From positions 1,293,665 to 1,357,664 of the forward strand of contig JACTAT010000058.1 of assembly GCA_014526335.1 (NCBI GenBank): a stretch of 64,000 bases of DNA, written 5' to 3'. This DNA comes from Chrysaora quinquecirrha (lineage: Eukaryota; Cnidaria; Scyphozoa; Semaeostomeae; Pelagiidae). The position numbers and the translations under genes were made by a program. Positions 1 through 11,483 of this stretch are shown one piece after another. Each line of letters opens with the position of its first letter. Within the stretch, counting starts at the first letter, position 1. Under the pieces are notes generated by a model. It was not told the origin of the DNA. It saw only the letters and a program-made list of their open reading frames with translations, and did no database searches.

Positions 1-584
1 TAGTAATTTCAAACATTATTCAAGAAGTACAGCAAAGCAGATAATTTTTGACGAGCAAGTTTCTGCAACCTGATTAAATGGTCAGAAATTCGATTAGCGA
101 ATGCCAAGCATTACAGAACACTGTGTGATCATTTGGCTTAGGACTAGGCAAGGTTATGAAATCTTTTCCATTTGAACTTGAACATATTTTGCACCGAGGG
201 GCAATTCACTCCTTGAAAATCTCGTACACCTTTGCTGGAAGCCCTATTGTTTTCTCGGAAATCCCTTGAAAGTCCTTTTGTTTTAATGGAAATCTCGTAC
301 GCTTCTTTGCAGAGTGAAATGCCCCTCATTTTGCACAAGGTGGAATAACGAACATACAGCCCATCTACATACTTTCGGATGCATACCAATCAAAGGACCC
401 CTGAAGCTAGACTGGCTACACCAGTCCCTCCCCTCGCTGCCTCACTGTAATTGCTGTTGTTGCTGTTCAGGGCAGATCAGGAAGAGATTATTATCGACCT
501 ATGAGTTCTAAGAAGCATAACAGAGACTTGTGTAGCGAGTCTACCCTGAAGCCAGAAATCAGACCTTAACTTAAATACAAATAC

Positions 585-3500
585 CTGACGATAAAACCAA
601 TCTTGATATCGCTTTTGCTGCCCAAATCTGACCTAAAAAAGGATGAAAGAACAACGAATTCAGGTAAAATTCGCGTGAGATTATAGATTGCAAATATCTT
701 CTGAACAAACAATTAGGATATGCCACTTGTGGACAAATCCATCCTTGTGTCAGATTCATGAAAATCGGATTCATGAAAAGTACATCTAAATAGGCAAGGA
801 ACTGAAGAAGGCTCAATATAGCCGAAAAACAAAGCTAAACGAGAGGAGAGCCTTTGGCAGTAGCTACAACTTGGATTACTCGACGATTTCATTGAACTCT
901 TTCACTCAGTAGAGCTGTCGTTGGCTACTTAATTATACAGTCCAGGTTCGAATCCTATCTATTGTGATATACCATTCGCGGAAAATCTATCCTAGTTTCT
1001 GTAATTCATGAACAATATTTTGAAACATAATGTATACCTCAAAGCAAAAAAATATTGAGTCGGATCAATCGCATTAGTCGTTTATTATATATAATGATAG
1101 ACTCATTACATGAGCCCCACTCTTCGCAAACAGCAACGGCAGTCTTTAGTAACCATTTAACAGCAACAACTATTCGCTTAAAGAAATTGAATTGGATGGC
1201 CTAATCTTTAGATTGGTACTTATCAACTTTAGAACAAAAACCTGGGCAAAAACCAGACTTTTCTGGACACCAATCACAGCTCAGTATTTTCGAATCTGCA
1301 ATTTGATTGGTTGATCCAAGACAAACTAAGCGCAGAGAAAATTTCGGAAAATATTCGTGAAGGGCCGGCGAATTTCGGTTCGATATTACGAAAAGCTGTT
1401 CTGTTGTTCAGACTCTTGAAAGTCGATTGACGAATCGTAGTTCTGAGCGACCTATCGAAATCAAAAACGTCTAATATAATGATACCTTCAAAGCTAGGAA
1501 AGTAATTTTGTTCTCCATCTCTTGCGTTAGCCTGCTAGCGAGAATTTTCTTTGACGTCCTTACGCTGAGAATCTGATTGAGGCCTAAAAAAAGAATGAAG
1601 TAGCTACATAAAAGGCTCTTTACTCAGGCTTAGTGTTAGATTAATGGATTGATTTCGCCTGTCAAATGTCCAACAGAAAAGATTTTAAAATCTTATTAAG
1701 CCTCTGGTCAAACTGTCACAAAGTGTTGCATGACGTATGAAATTTTTTTTTAAATTAACCATTTGGCTAGGTCGCAAAACATTGCTCGTCAAACATTATT
1801 CAGTTGGTTGTGACTCGTCTTTGCAACTCTTCAAAGTATTGCTTAGTACTATTTGCCTCTAAATAACTGTTTTGCGACGTTGCTAGACAGCTAAACATTG
1901 TATGCAAAAAGAATACGCGTGAAAAACTTCGGGTACAACGACTAGGGCGATTTTCGTTGAACAAACATTGTTGCATAGGGTTCTATGTGTGCTTTGTGGC
2001 TAGAATTAAATTAGATGTGGCAATGATACAGTGGCTTCATGATGACTTGATGAAGGTCCAAAAGCGGACTAAATTATGGTGCAGTTTTGTAGTTATACAC
2101 TCGTGAAGTTTTAATTAGCCTAAGTTGTTTACTTGAATGATCGAGGGCTTTTTCAAAGGTTGCGCCAACAACGTTTGGTCATTTGGTCAGAGCCTAAAAT
2201 CTGAAATCTGCCAGCAGCATTCTCACATCCATCGACATATGATATACACAAGACAATAATATAAATGACACTTAAACGTTAACCATTAGCTTAACTGGTA
2301 GAAATCAGTTACCTGTGAACTGGGGACAAAGAGACTGTGGTCTGTGAAGTATATCTTTCCACAATGCTGTAAATTCAGGAATCCTAGCAACCAGAAATTT
2401 CGAAAAGCCAATGAGACATTGCAGGTTATAGATACACAAAATAGAAATTCAAGGCGACTTTGTTTAATAAAAGAAAATTTAAGAACTCAGAATTTTGAAT
2501 CTACATAATAATTTCAAAATTGTTAGAAACAGCGGAAACAATTCTGGACATACTAGAAAGCTTTTTTCGTCTTGCAATCCTCGAAGATAAACGTCAGAAA
2601 CAGACCGAAACAATTTTGTCCCGCTCAAAAACTATGCACTGTACATAATAATATTAACCATTTATGTATAAACCGAGCTTGCAAAACAGTTGAGGCAGTG
2701 CATTCGCTGTAAAAACAGTTCACTGCCCTTCTAAAACCCTCAGCTGTATTTATCCACCATTGCAGCGCCTGATATTTCGCTCACGGGTTCAAATCTGAGA
2801 GGTTAATCATATCTAGCTGTGTAATCTCTTAGGGCCAGCAGGGCTAGATGCTAGCAGTCTATCAGAGTTAGGAAAAAGTTACGGCCACACGGTCACTGAC
2901 CGGAGGAAGGTCAGTTAGAACAAAGGAAAATCTTTTGCCAAACCCGAAGCACGCCTATTTTTCATTGTTAAGTGAGAAAGGTTTTCAGCTAGAGGTTTTT
3001 TGTCTGGATAAAGGTTGAACATTTTTCTGGACTCTGAGTCTAATGTTGATGAACAAACTGCAGTTCTAGACCAGCCCTATAATTGCCACGCCTCTTCTGA
3101 CCAGCGGTAACAAATAACATTGCTGCTTGCTACTGAATATTTGCTTTATATTTACTACGTTTGCTGCCAAGACACGTTTTTGGATTTAAAACAATGAAAT
3201 AAAGGGTTTGAGATACTAACCTTGTGTTATTATGCAGCAGCCTGACCAGATCTCTTCCGATTGTCATACAATCTGCAAACTACAAAAAACAGCAACGTGT
3301 AAGTCATTAAGTTTTTTTATGATCGTCGCTCTTTCCAAACCGTCTTTTCTCTAATAAAGCACCCTTTTGATGCATGTTTATTAGATAAACAGCATGCTTC
3401 GGTCCGAATATTTTCCAGCATTGACCTCGCAATCGTTCAATAACCGTATATTTCTATATGGTTGAAAAATATCGCATAATAGTCGTATACCTATACACTT

Positions 3501-6500
3501 TTTTTAAAAAGCAACTGGTCAATAAGCAACTAGGGTTGAGATTTTGTTTAATTTTTTGGTTGAGATAGCTTTCTTTATACAGTACATCATTGCAAACTAG
3601 TCCATTACATTGAGCAGCACGAAAAGAGCCAAGAAAGAGTTTTAAGGGGGTACCAGTCACATTGCGAGGGCTGAAAGACCAGATACGTTAAGGAACTTTG
3701 AGGGCTGGACCAAAAGTCCAGATGCTTATTAAAACAATTGTAAGAATTTTTTACGAATATTTGGAGACGATCCTTATCGAACTGTAGATAACCTTCTGCT
3801 TACCTTTTCTCTTAGCAAGCTGACACAGAATTGTACTTCCGTTTGCCGCAAAGATCGGAATGGTTGTCCGTCATGGTCCTCTATTAGTCTGATATATGTA
3901 TAAAGAGCGGTAGGAAGAACTGTTGGGCTTTTGTCCAGCCAAGTACTAAAAGAAAAGAACTACAAATAATTAGATTCTGGTAAAAAGCAAACACATTTTT
4001 AACAAAAGAAAATATTCTTGTGTAGATCGTAAAGCCTTGGGTCTGGAAAGCGAGCAGACATCGTAACATAACACAATATACAATATCACTCAAAGAGGCC
4101 TGGGTCGGGCGCGACATTTTTCTGGAAAATGGTAGACATTTCAAGTAAGAGAATCCCCTCCGCGTGCAACAACTGGAATTACGGTCGTTTAAGGAGATGT
4201 TGTGCATCAGTGCATCAAATATACTTCAAATTCTGTTACATATTTTTACCGCTGTTACAAAATGAATTAATAGATATAGGCATCATCTTCTTACCGCTGT
4301 TGTTGTAGCATTTTTAACGTATTTTCAGCAAGCCAAATATTACCAGGACTAACGTCTCCACCTTGAAAAAATAATAAATCTCATACGATCAATCACATTG
4401 TCCTGAATATACAGTATGCCACTAGTTAAAAAGCATTATCAATATTCTTACCGGCAATTTGCTTTAACAAGGCCAAAACAACATTATCAACTCCAAGTAC
4501 AGAATTCTTCATTAGTTCTCCAGTAAGCCATAATAACTGTAAAGACGAGTTTATTGCACAAAGTTTCATTAAAGTAAGCCTTTTTAAAAATCGTAGTGAA
4601 GTAAATGTAGTTAAGGTTGTAACTTTTGAAACGAGATCTTCACAGAGCTGAAATACGGCTAAGTTTTGTCTATGTTTAAAATAAAACACCAGTCACAACG
4701 TCACGCAAAAGAAAATTTCGTGACTAACGAGATCTGTTAGCATGAGAAGAATGAACGCTTTGGAAAAACAGAAGTTTTCAACTGTTTATGTAGAAACAGT
4801 ACAGTGTGAGTGGGACTCTACTCTTATTAGTAAAATTACATAGCATAGCGTAAGAAATCATGGGTTAGTTTGAGAAGGAAGCACTGCTCTTTAAGATACT
4901 GTATATCAGCCTAGACAAAGTGGCATCTAGGTCGAGATACAGTAGCGTTGAAAACGACAACAAACACCACATTTCAGTGATAAACCATTTATGGATAAAT
5001 ATACTGTATTTCCTCGAATAAGTGCTGTCCCCAAAAAAGTGCCCTGGCTTGAGCTTTCCAACATGTTTGGTCCCAAATACTGCTTTTGGAATCAGGTCCC
5101 AAAACTTTCTTTTGTTAGTGTATGTGCGAGCACCTGATGCGAAGAATCAAAAGACACCTTTTGCTTGATGCCGCAAAACTTAGCTTTCGTGACGTCAGCA
5201 CATTAATTCACTCATTAATTTACAAATAATTGCCCCTCTTTGAGACAGATTTTCAATAACATCCTAGGAGCTTCATTAAAGAAATTTGATAGGTACTTCA
5301 CCTGATTTTTTGGTACTTCTAAAAGCCTTGCAAATTTATCACTGATGACATGGATAAGTTTATTGAGAATGATGTTGAATCCATCTCTGGAGATATAGCT
5401 AAGATCTCTGTAAGACTGAAAGGAAAGAAAAAGGGAACTGTCATAAAGACTTAAATATTTGCCTTTTTCAAGGAATGCTAGTAACATATATTAAGGCTGG
5501 TAATACCACCAAGTACCAGAATCTTATTCAAATGGGTTATTCAGAGCTATATATGCCCAACAACAGTAAATTGTTCAGATATGACATCCAAAATTGTCCA
5601 TCAAAACTGATATTCAAATTATTCTTCAGTTTCAAATACTTACCCTATAACTATAACTATCACTACAAAAATAGAAAACCATTATGCAGTTATTGAAAGG
5701 TTGTGAATTCAATGCTGGAAAATATTAGGACCAATGCATGCATTTGGACAGAAAGCAGTAAGTTCTGTACAAGAAGCTGGGGGGCAAATATTTTCCTTCA
5801 TTAATTGAGCAATCATTCAATAAAGGCTATACCATTTTTTGAAGATCATATAGAATGTTTTCAATCTTTATGGAGAATATTTTCAAGGCGAAGCTGGTGA
5901 ATCCTGCTTGAAAGATATGGCTTTTACAGATTGATGAAGAATCCATCAGAAGAACCAACCAGATTTCATTGCTGCCAGTCTGAACAGCCATATTTTTGAA
6001 CCCGATATAATTATAGTATGTATTTATCTACCTTCGCAGCACTATTTGGTTCAGTTAGAATCAGGAAAAGCAAGCCAAATGAGATCTCTTCATGCTCTTT
6101 CATACTTTTACATACCTAAAATGATAATGACATATCATAGTTAATCATTTATAAGTATATTGACTATTTCATTAGTAAAATTCCTATGTCGAAATTTATC
6201 TTAAACTTTGGTTATTTGTGACAGTGCCATTCAACCTTCAATATACCAGCTGAATAAACAATCACCTTGATGCATCGTTTCATATGGCAACTAATTACTA
6301 TGAAGCTAACTTGAGAAACAAGGGAGGTGCTTTAAGACTTTAAGACAAACATTCGAGGGGAGAGCAATGATTACAGAATAGAGAAATGTTGACATGAAGG
6401 AATGCAAAGTGTTTTCCCTTATCTAGGGGCTTGAAGGCGGCTAGATTGACAGTTGTTTGAGGAAACTTTCAGTGGCAAGAATTGGCAAACGCTCGGGAGA

Positions 6501-7548
6501 GAATGATGGAGGAAGGTGTAGCCAAAGAGAATCAGGGTGTGGAATGCAGAAAAATTTAGAGGTCACTTAAGACTTATTTTAGGTAATAACAAAAAGACAC
6601 CTCATTGATTGTGTGGGGTGTTCACCTGTTTCCCCTTTGGGACAGCAGTGTGCCAGCCAATTTCTTTTGATCAATTTCAAACCTAATTGGAAAATACTTA
6701 CTGTTTGATTGAGAGTGTCATGGATTTCTCTCTCTGAAAGACCACTGATCAAGTTGTTCAACACGGCAAAACATTTTTCAAGTTTCTAAAAAAAAGTTTC
6801 AGTTTCAATTTTTCAAGTTCTTGGTTATTTCCAATGACTACCCTACGTTTTGGGTCTGCTAGACTTTAACCCTATTTTCACATGGGTTATTTTTAGATTG
6901 ATTAGATGGGGTCATGCATGTTTCCCCTCATTGATTACATAAGTTGAATGCAGCTAAGCAGACACCTTTAACAGGGTTGGGTTAGAGTTTTAGGGTTAGG
7001 GTTATGATGGTAGGGGTTTAGGGTTAGAATACGGGTATGGTTTTTCGGTTTAGGGTAAGGGTAGGGTATAGCACATTGTTTAAACTGCATCTGTAGCAAG
7101 CCTTTTTCAACAAGATCTCGGGTGTGCAAGAGCCCCCTTCTATTGTTTCATCCTATTGTTAGCCTATTGTTCTATTGAAAAACTCAGGTGTGCAATTGCC
7201 CAACTCAGCTGGGGAGGGGGGTCAACATAGCTAACACTGTAAGTAATAAAATAACAGAAAAGGCCTACATTGTTGCAATGTGTCTGCTCGTGCTTGGTAC
7301 TATGCTGCTCTGAATAAAAATTTACCTATTTTTGGTGCAATTCTAGGTACGTGACTAGGCTATCTGTACTAAACTTAGACTGGTACACAAGCGGCTAATC
7401 TGGGCCTTATGCTGTTATGAGGTCCTGGCCTGTCATGTCGTTTTAGGCCCTCGCTCACCTCATCAAAATCATCTTTCTGCAACAGCGAATTTCCACTGAA
7501 AATTTTTGATTTATAGCTTTTAATGCTGACTTGCTCAGAAGAAGCCAT
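585..7548 (-). CDS. INTS3: Integrator complex subunit 3 (5' part, 11 exons, continues off left edge)
   Basis: Coding exons in transcript order: 7459-7548, 6702-6785, 6032-6115, 5302-5415, 4452-4536, 4295-4361, 3804-3945, 3221-3279, 2313-2383, 1486-1583, 585-632. All joins are GT-AG and phase-consistent, giving 314 codons from the ATG at 7548. Conserved INTS3 landmarks appear in order: SEREIHDTLNQ, VCK..KEHEEI.FGLLFLILTEP, SYRDLSYISRDGFNIILNK, ELMKNSVLGVDN..LALLKQIAGGDVSPGNIWLAE, ALYTYIRLIEDHDG, MTIGRDLVRLLHN, RIPEF.ALWKDILHRPQ, RTSKKILASRLTQEME and VRFGQQKRYQDWF. Each aligns with human INTS3 in the same order. INTS3 is a helical scaffold subunit of the nuclear Integrator RNA-processing complex and also part of the SOSS single-strand DNA repair complex. 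The human protein is about 1,040 residues, so roughly 70% of the gene lies beyond base 1. Family assignment is firm; the exon after 585 was not found in 1-584. Confidence 0.93.
780..1020 (+). repeat. tRNA-derived SINE (family A), copy in INTS3 intron
   Basis: Contains a B-box-like GGTTCGAATCC at about 944-955, followed by the family tail (ATCTATTGTG..ATACCATTCGCGGAAAA). The same body (GCCGAAAAAC.. CTCAG..GTCGTTGGCT) recurs in opposite orientation at 12990-13560 and 19640-19990. This is an RNA polymerase III-type short interspersed element, diverged from the other copies. Confidence 0.55.
1760..1990. repeat. Non-autonomous repeat of the 'AAACATTG..TCAAACATT' family
   Basis: Inverted, self-similar sequence rich in AAACATTG and TTGCTCGTCAAAC. 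Related copies lie at 31700-31970, 34240-34350 and 59020-59310, with fragments at the window start and near 2150-2190. The ends of the better copies read GGCCCTG.CCAAACGATCAAA and its inverse, as in a MITE. No coding potential was seen. Confidence 0.5.
6973..7066. repeat. Degenerate telomere-like TTAGGG tract in INTS3 intron 1
   Basis: GGGTTAGGGTT-type units and variants (GGGTTGGG, GGTTTAGGG, GGGTAAGGG) run for about 90 bases inside the first INTS3 intron. The canonical animal telomere repeat is TTAGGG. This is a short, mutated interstitial copy, not a chromosome end, because genes continue on both sides. Confidence 0.6.
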
Positions 7549-7797
7549 CGCAAGAGAATTAATATTAACTACATCAAGATAATTTTTCTGGATTGGACGA
7601 TAATTTTTCAGCCATTACAGCGCGTCTCCCAAAATGAAAACAATAAAACATTTCATGTAAAAATAACACGAACATGCGCAGAAGTGTAAATGTAGACTAA
7701 ACTTGTGATCCAATCACCGATGTTTAGTGGTAGTTTGAAATTCAGGCAGTTTAATTCCTGTTAATCCCCCCATCTCGGAAAAAACCCTGTCAGGAAG

Positions 7798-9746
7798 AAC
7801 ATAGAGCAGAAATGTTTATGCCGCTGACCAAACGGCTCTTGCGCCTGCAGGGAAGGGTCAAAATGGAGGGAAGAGGGAGGGGCAGAACATTTTCTCACCA
7901 CAGGAACCCAACAGCGTGATCAGACATCTTGGAATGCGCGAAGTGAAAAGGGTCGCCATGATGCTACAGCCTGAGGAGGTGGCTACAGTCAAGTGAAGTT
8001 TCATGGAGCTCTGTAGGATTTAAGTGGTAAATAGATGCTTATATTTCATCAGCAGGGAAGACTGTTTTTAGAGCGAAATTTCTGGAAATGTAAATTAAAG
8101 ATATCTCAAAACTGTACCCTGCCACAAGATGAATTTTTCACGAAATGGGTCTCCAAGATGAGGACGACATTCTGATACAGGTCTGTATTCTCGGAAAATT
8201 GGCAAACTATTTCAAATTTTAGCTCAAACTGTCATCAGTTGAACATTGAGAATACACTTCTCCTACCAATCTAAATTCTTCACTCACAAATATTTCGATA
8301 AAAACCTAACTTTCTGTGATTTTTTATGTTAACTGGCGTAGGCCGGAGCTTAAATTGTCAAGTTTTCAAACCGTATTAGAGATCGAACATGCCATTATTT
8401 TTCTGATGCGAAACAGAAAATTAGTGTGCATTTTCGTAATAAAAATGCAAAACTTAATATGGGCAAATTCAGTTGCAAATTATGAAAAATCCCTACCCTG
8501 CCACAAAACGAATTTGTTTTCAGCTGAAAGAGCATATCTCAAACTACTTAAAACACTATATCTCACTCGTGGGAAAATTGGCAAACATACTGAAATTTTT
8601 CGCCAAACGTATTCATAATTTTAAGCTTTTAATGCCATGTTGCCTAGGCCCATTCCATTTTATTTTTGAAGTACTGTTCTGCTTTATATACTGTATATGG
8701 ATAAAAATTATTTTAGCACAGCAAGCATAGCATTTCAATGTTATATAAAGGGCACTGGGACTTTCCACTTCAAACCATTATTGTGTTTGTAACCCTAGAG
8801 TAAATACACACTGTAGTTTCTGTTTTTTCTTTCAGATCACCTATGCAATGTTCTGAAAAGTGTTTAGTGTTCCAGAGTCAGTACAAAGCTGTTCAAAAAT
8901 TAATTTTTATGGGGGAAATAAATGCTATCTTCATTCAATCATTCACAAAAGTTTGGTCCTGAAGTTTTTGCTGTTCAGGACAAAGCCTTTAGGGAACGAG
9001 GGCTCAAACATAATCCAAAATTCCAGCTGTTTATAGAATCTCACTTGTGAACCACACTTCAAGCAACAAATGATGTATAATACAGTAGTGAACAAAACTG
9101 GCCTGTCTTGTGATATATTCTGTGGAACAGATGTGTACTGCAACTAATAAGATGGGCAGTTGCTGACAGGGCAATGCTGAAGAAGGATTTTGAATGTTGC
9201 ATGTTGTTAGAGATATCTCTGTTTTTGTTTAGAATAGAGAATGAATTTCAAATTTGAAACATTTAGATAGTTTGTTGAATTTGTTTCCTTGTCATCTCTG
9301 GATGAAGCTAAAATAACTAATTTTTTATCTGACTTTCTTTACTTAATTCATTTTTTCACATTTTTAAACATTTCATAGTGTTCTTGTTCTTGTTCTTAAA
9401 CATTTCTTGCATTTATTGATTTTCCCCACAAAGAGAGTTATCATGGCGTGGCCTAAACCAAGAGTTGAGAGTTGTGTGCATAAAACATCTATCTCTTTGG
9501 AAAATTTAATCATCCACCATCACTGATTTCCCCAGAAGATATCATTGTTTTATTTTCATCTTGTCTGAGTTTCCAAAGCTTTATTTAACACAGATTATTA
9601 ACCAAAATTCGAAACATAAACACACAAACAAAATTCCCACAGCTAGAAATGTGCCTTTGTTCAACAGCAGAAAATTCAACTCAATTTTCGTTTTTGCAAG
9701 TGCAGGGGAAAATGCGCGCGCATAAGTAACATTTCTGCTCTATGTT
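7798..9746. mobile_element. 1.95-kb non-autonomous DNA transposon with 9-bp target duplication
   Basis: The element begins AACATAGAGCAGAAATGTT and ends with its exact reverse complement (19 bp, no mismatch). It is bounded by direct repeats GTCAGGAAG at 7789-7797 and 9747-9755. Inside are two diverged direct repeats (about 8095-8235 and 8485-8625), both containing CCCTGCCACAA and GAAAATTGGCAAAC. The longest ORFs (8316-8730) resemble no transposase I recognise. A 9-bp duplication fits Mutator-like or Merlin-like elements, but the terminal sequence alone does not decide the superfamily. It sits about 250 bp upstream of the INTS3 start codon, so it may affect that promoter. Confidence 0.8.
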
Positions 9747-9755
9747 GTCAGGAAG

Positions 9756-11470
9756 TTGGGCGTTAGTGCATCAGCCACAAAATGAGCAGCCTCCAAAGGA
9801 CCTGTGAGCACGCCCTAGGGTAACCTATCTACAGGCCCTGTAACCACGCTTCCAAAGAGGTGTTAAGCCAACAGGTCAGTGATGAAAGTAGGGAAAAAAC
9901 CTTTCCGGCCCCAACGCCTGGGAACGTGCCCACTGGACCCCGGCTCTCGGAGCTTCAGCTGCCCATGAACTGCCTGACGAAGACAATGTATGTTACGGTC
10001 GGTGACCAATGCACCTGTCCCACCACGGAAGGAAGCGGTGAGAAAAGAGGAGTAGTAGGAGAAATTAGTAGTAAGCGCAGAGAGAAGAAACAGCAGAGAG
10101 GGGAGGGAGGGAGGGGCGATTAAAACGTGAATTGAGAACTTCAAATTCAATCGAGAACTGACTGTGCGATTATCATTCACGAAGGAATTCGCACACGAGT
10201 CTCTAACCAAGTACGCCCACATCCGGGTAACATAACCTGTTGTGAGGCAATATGCAAGTCGAACCCAAGCCCCTCATGGCGGTATTAACTCGGCATCAAA
10301 CCGAGGTTTATGCCACATAAAACATTTTAAGATATTCATCAATGTTATCTTATAAGTATCTCTCATGGTAAGTATTAATTTTCAATTTTGCCTTTGAACA
10401 GAAGCATTGAAGTCCGAGAGTCAAAAAAAGTAACGCATGCGCGAGAAAGCTTTTCCCACAACTGCCTGAATTACTCGCAGAAATTCTGTTAGTATAAACG
10501 GTTTCTTTATACAATTGATTCAGTGTGTGAGTCGGAAGCTGGTGGGATATCCAAGCGTAAGCACATAGTCTGGGGGCCGGATAGTCCCTCCCCCCTAGGC
10601 TGGCCGAAGATTCACGGGAGAATAGCGACTTCCTGTAACGGGAACCACCGTAAGATGCGACGCCTCAGCCACATTGTCTCGGCATTGTGGATGCAAGTTG
10701 GGAGCATTCATCTCCAGCACTGAGCAATGTTTTTGCTTTTCACATGATCAAGGGTGAATAATGTCGGAAATCTCCAGGAAAAGGTTTGTAGGCAAGTATT
10801 ATTAGGCACTTCAGATGAAAATAACTGTATTAACAAGCTGGACTAATGTGATTTTCTAGGTTTAAATACTTCTGCGTTATCTTATTTAAGTCTGAATGAA
10901 ATTGTGAAATTATTATAAATAGCAAATAATAGTAAATTACTGTAAATGATTAATTATTATGCATTACGAAAATGTTCTTGTATTCCAATAGAGGTTCGAA
11001 ACTGCGACAAAGTTTTTGAGGTTATACGTACAACAAAAGTACAATAAAATAAAAAGATATAGATTTAATAAAAATTAGAGAAAAAAGCCGTGGAAAACTA
11101 TATTACGCCCAAATAGTGTATGATATATAAAAAGATTCAATAATCTTGTAGAGGGTGCACAATAGGTTTGACGGGGTGGGAATATTTTGATGTGAGGGAT
11201 GCGGCATATGGTATGGCTAGTGGATGATAGGAACGGGGTTTGACGAAATAAAGACGAAGGGACACCGGATGTGCCAGAAAACAAAAGCGGGATGGCAGAT
11301 GGAGGTTCCTATTACGCACCCTCTGTGTACCAGATAAAAACAATAATAAAAGCGTAAATTCTATATGAAGCAAATTGTTTGGTTTTCTTAATTAGCTCAA
11401 GCTATTAATAAACAAGTCAGTGAATGCTAATGAACAACATAACGTGAAAAAATTATTTGGGTAGATTCAA
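9756..11470. other. Intergenic region between the Vwaint gene and the INTS3-upstream transposon
   Basis: No gene was recognised. Two segments (about 9850-10110 and 10440-10730) are richer in GC than the surroundings. The second has an open frame at 10523-10723 with no family resemblance I can name. The rest is AT-rich and featureless. It should include the 3' UTR of the Vwaint gene. Confidence 0.5.
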
Positions 11471-11476
11471 TTTATT
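11471..11476 (-). promoter_or_regulatory. Polyadenylation signal of the Vwaint gene
   Basis: AATAAA on the minus strand, seven bases past the TAG stop. The very short spacing would give a short 3' UTR; other signals further downstream are possible. Confidence 0.45.
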
Positions 11477-11483
11477 TTTCCTC

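Noticed and set aside
571..816. Open frame containing RRYLQSIISREFYLNS, which superficially resembles the INTS3 stretch before VRFGQQ
   Set aside because: The better matching exon (RTSKKILASRLTQEME) is at 1486-1583 with correct phases, and this frame overlaps the acceptor tract of exon 585-632.
9860..10222. Overlapping open frames on both strands as a small gene
   Set aside because: Low-complexity Arg/Gly/Glu-rich or Ser-rich peptides, no splice context and no family resemblance.
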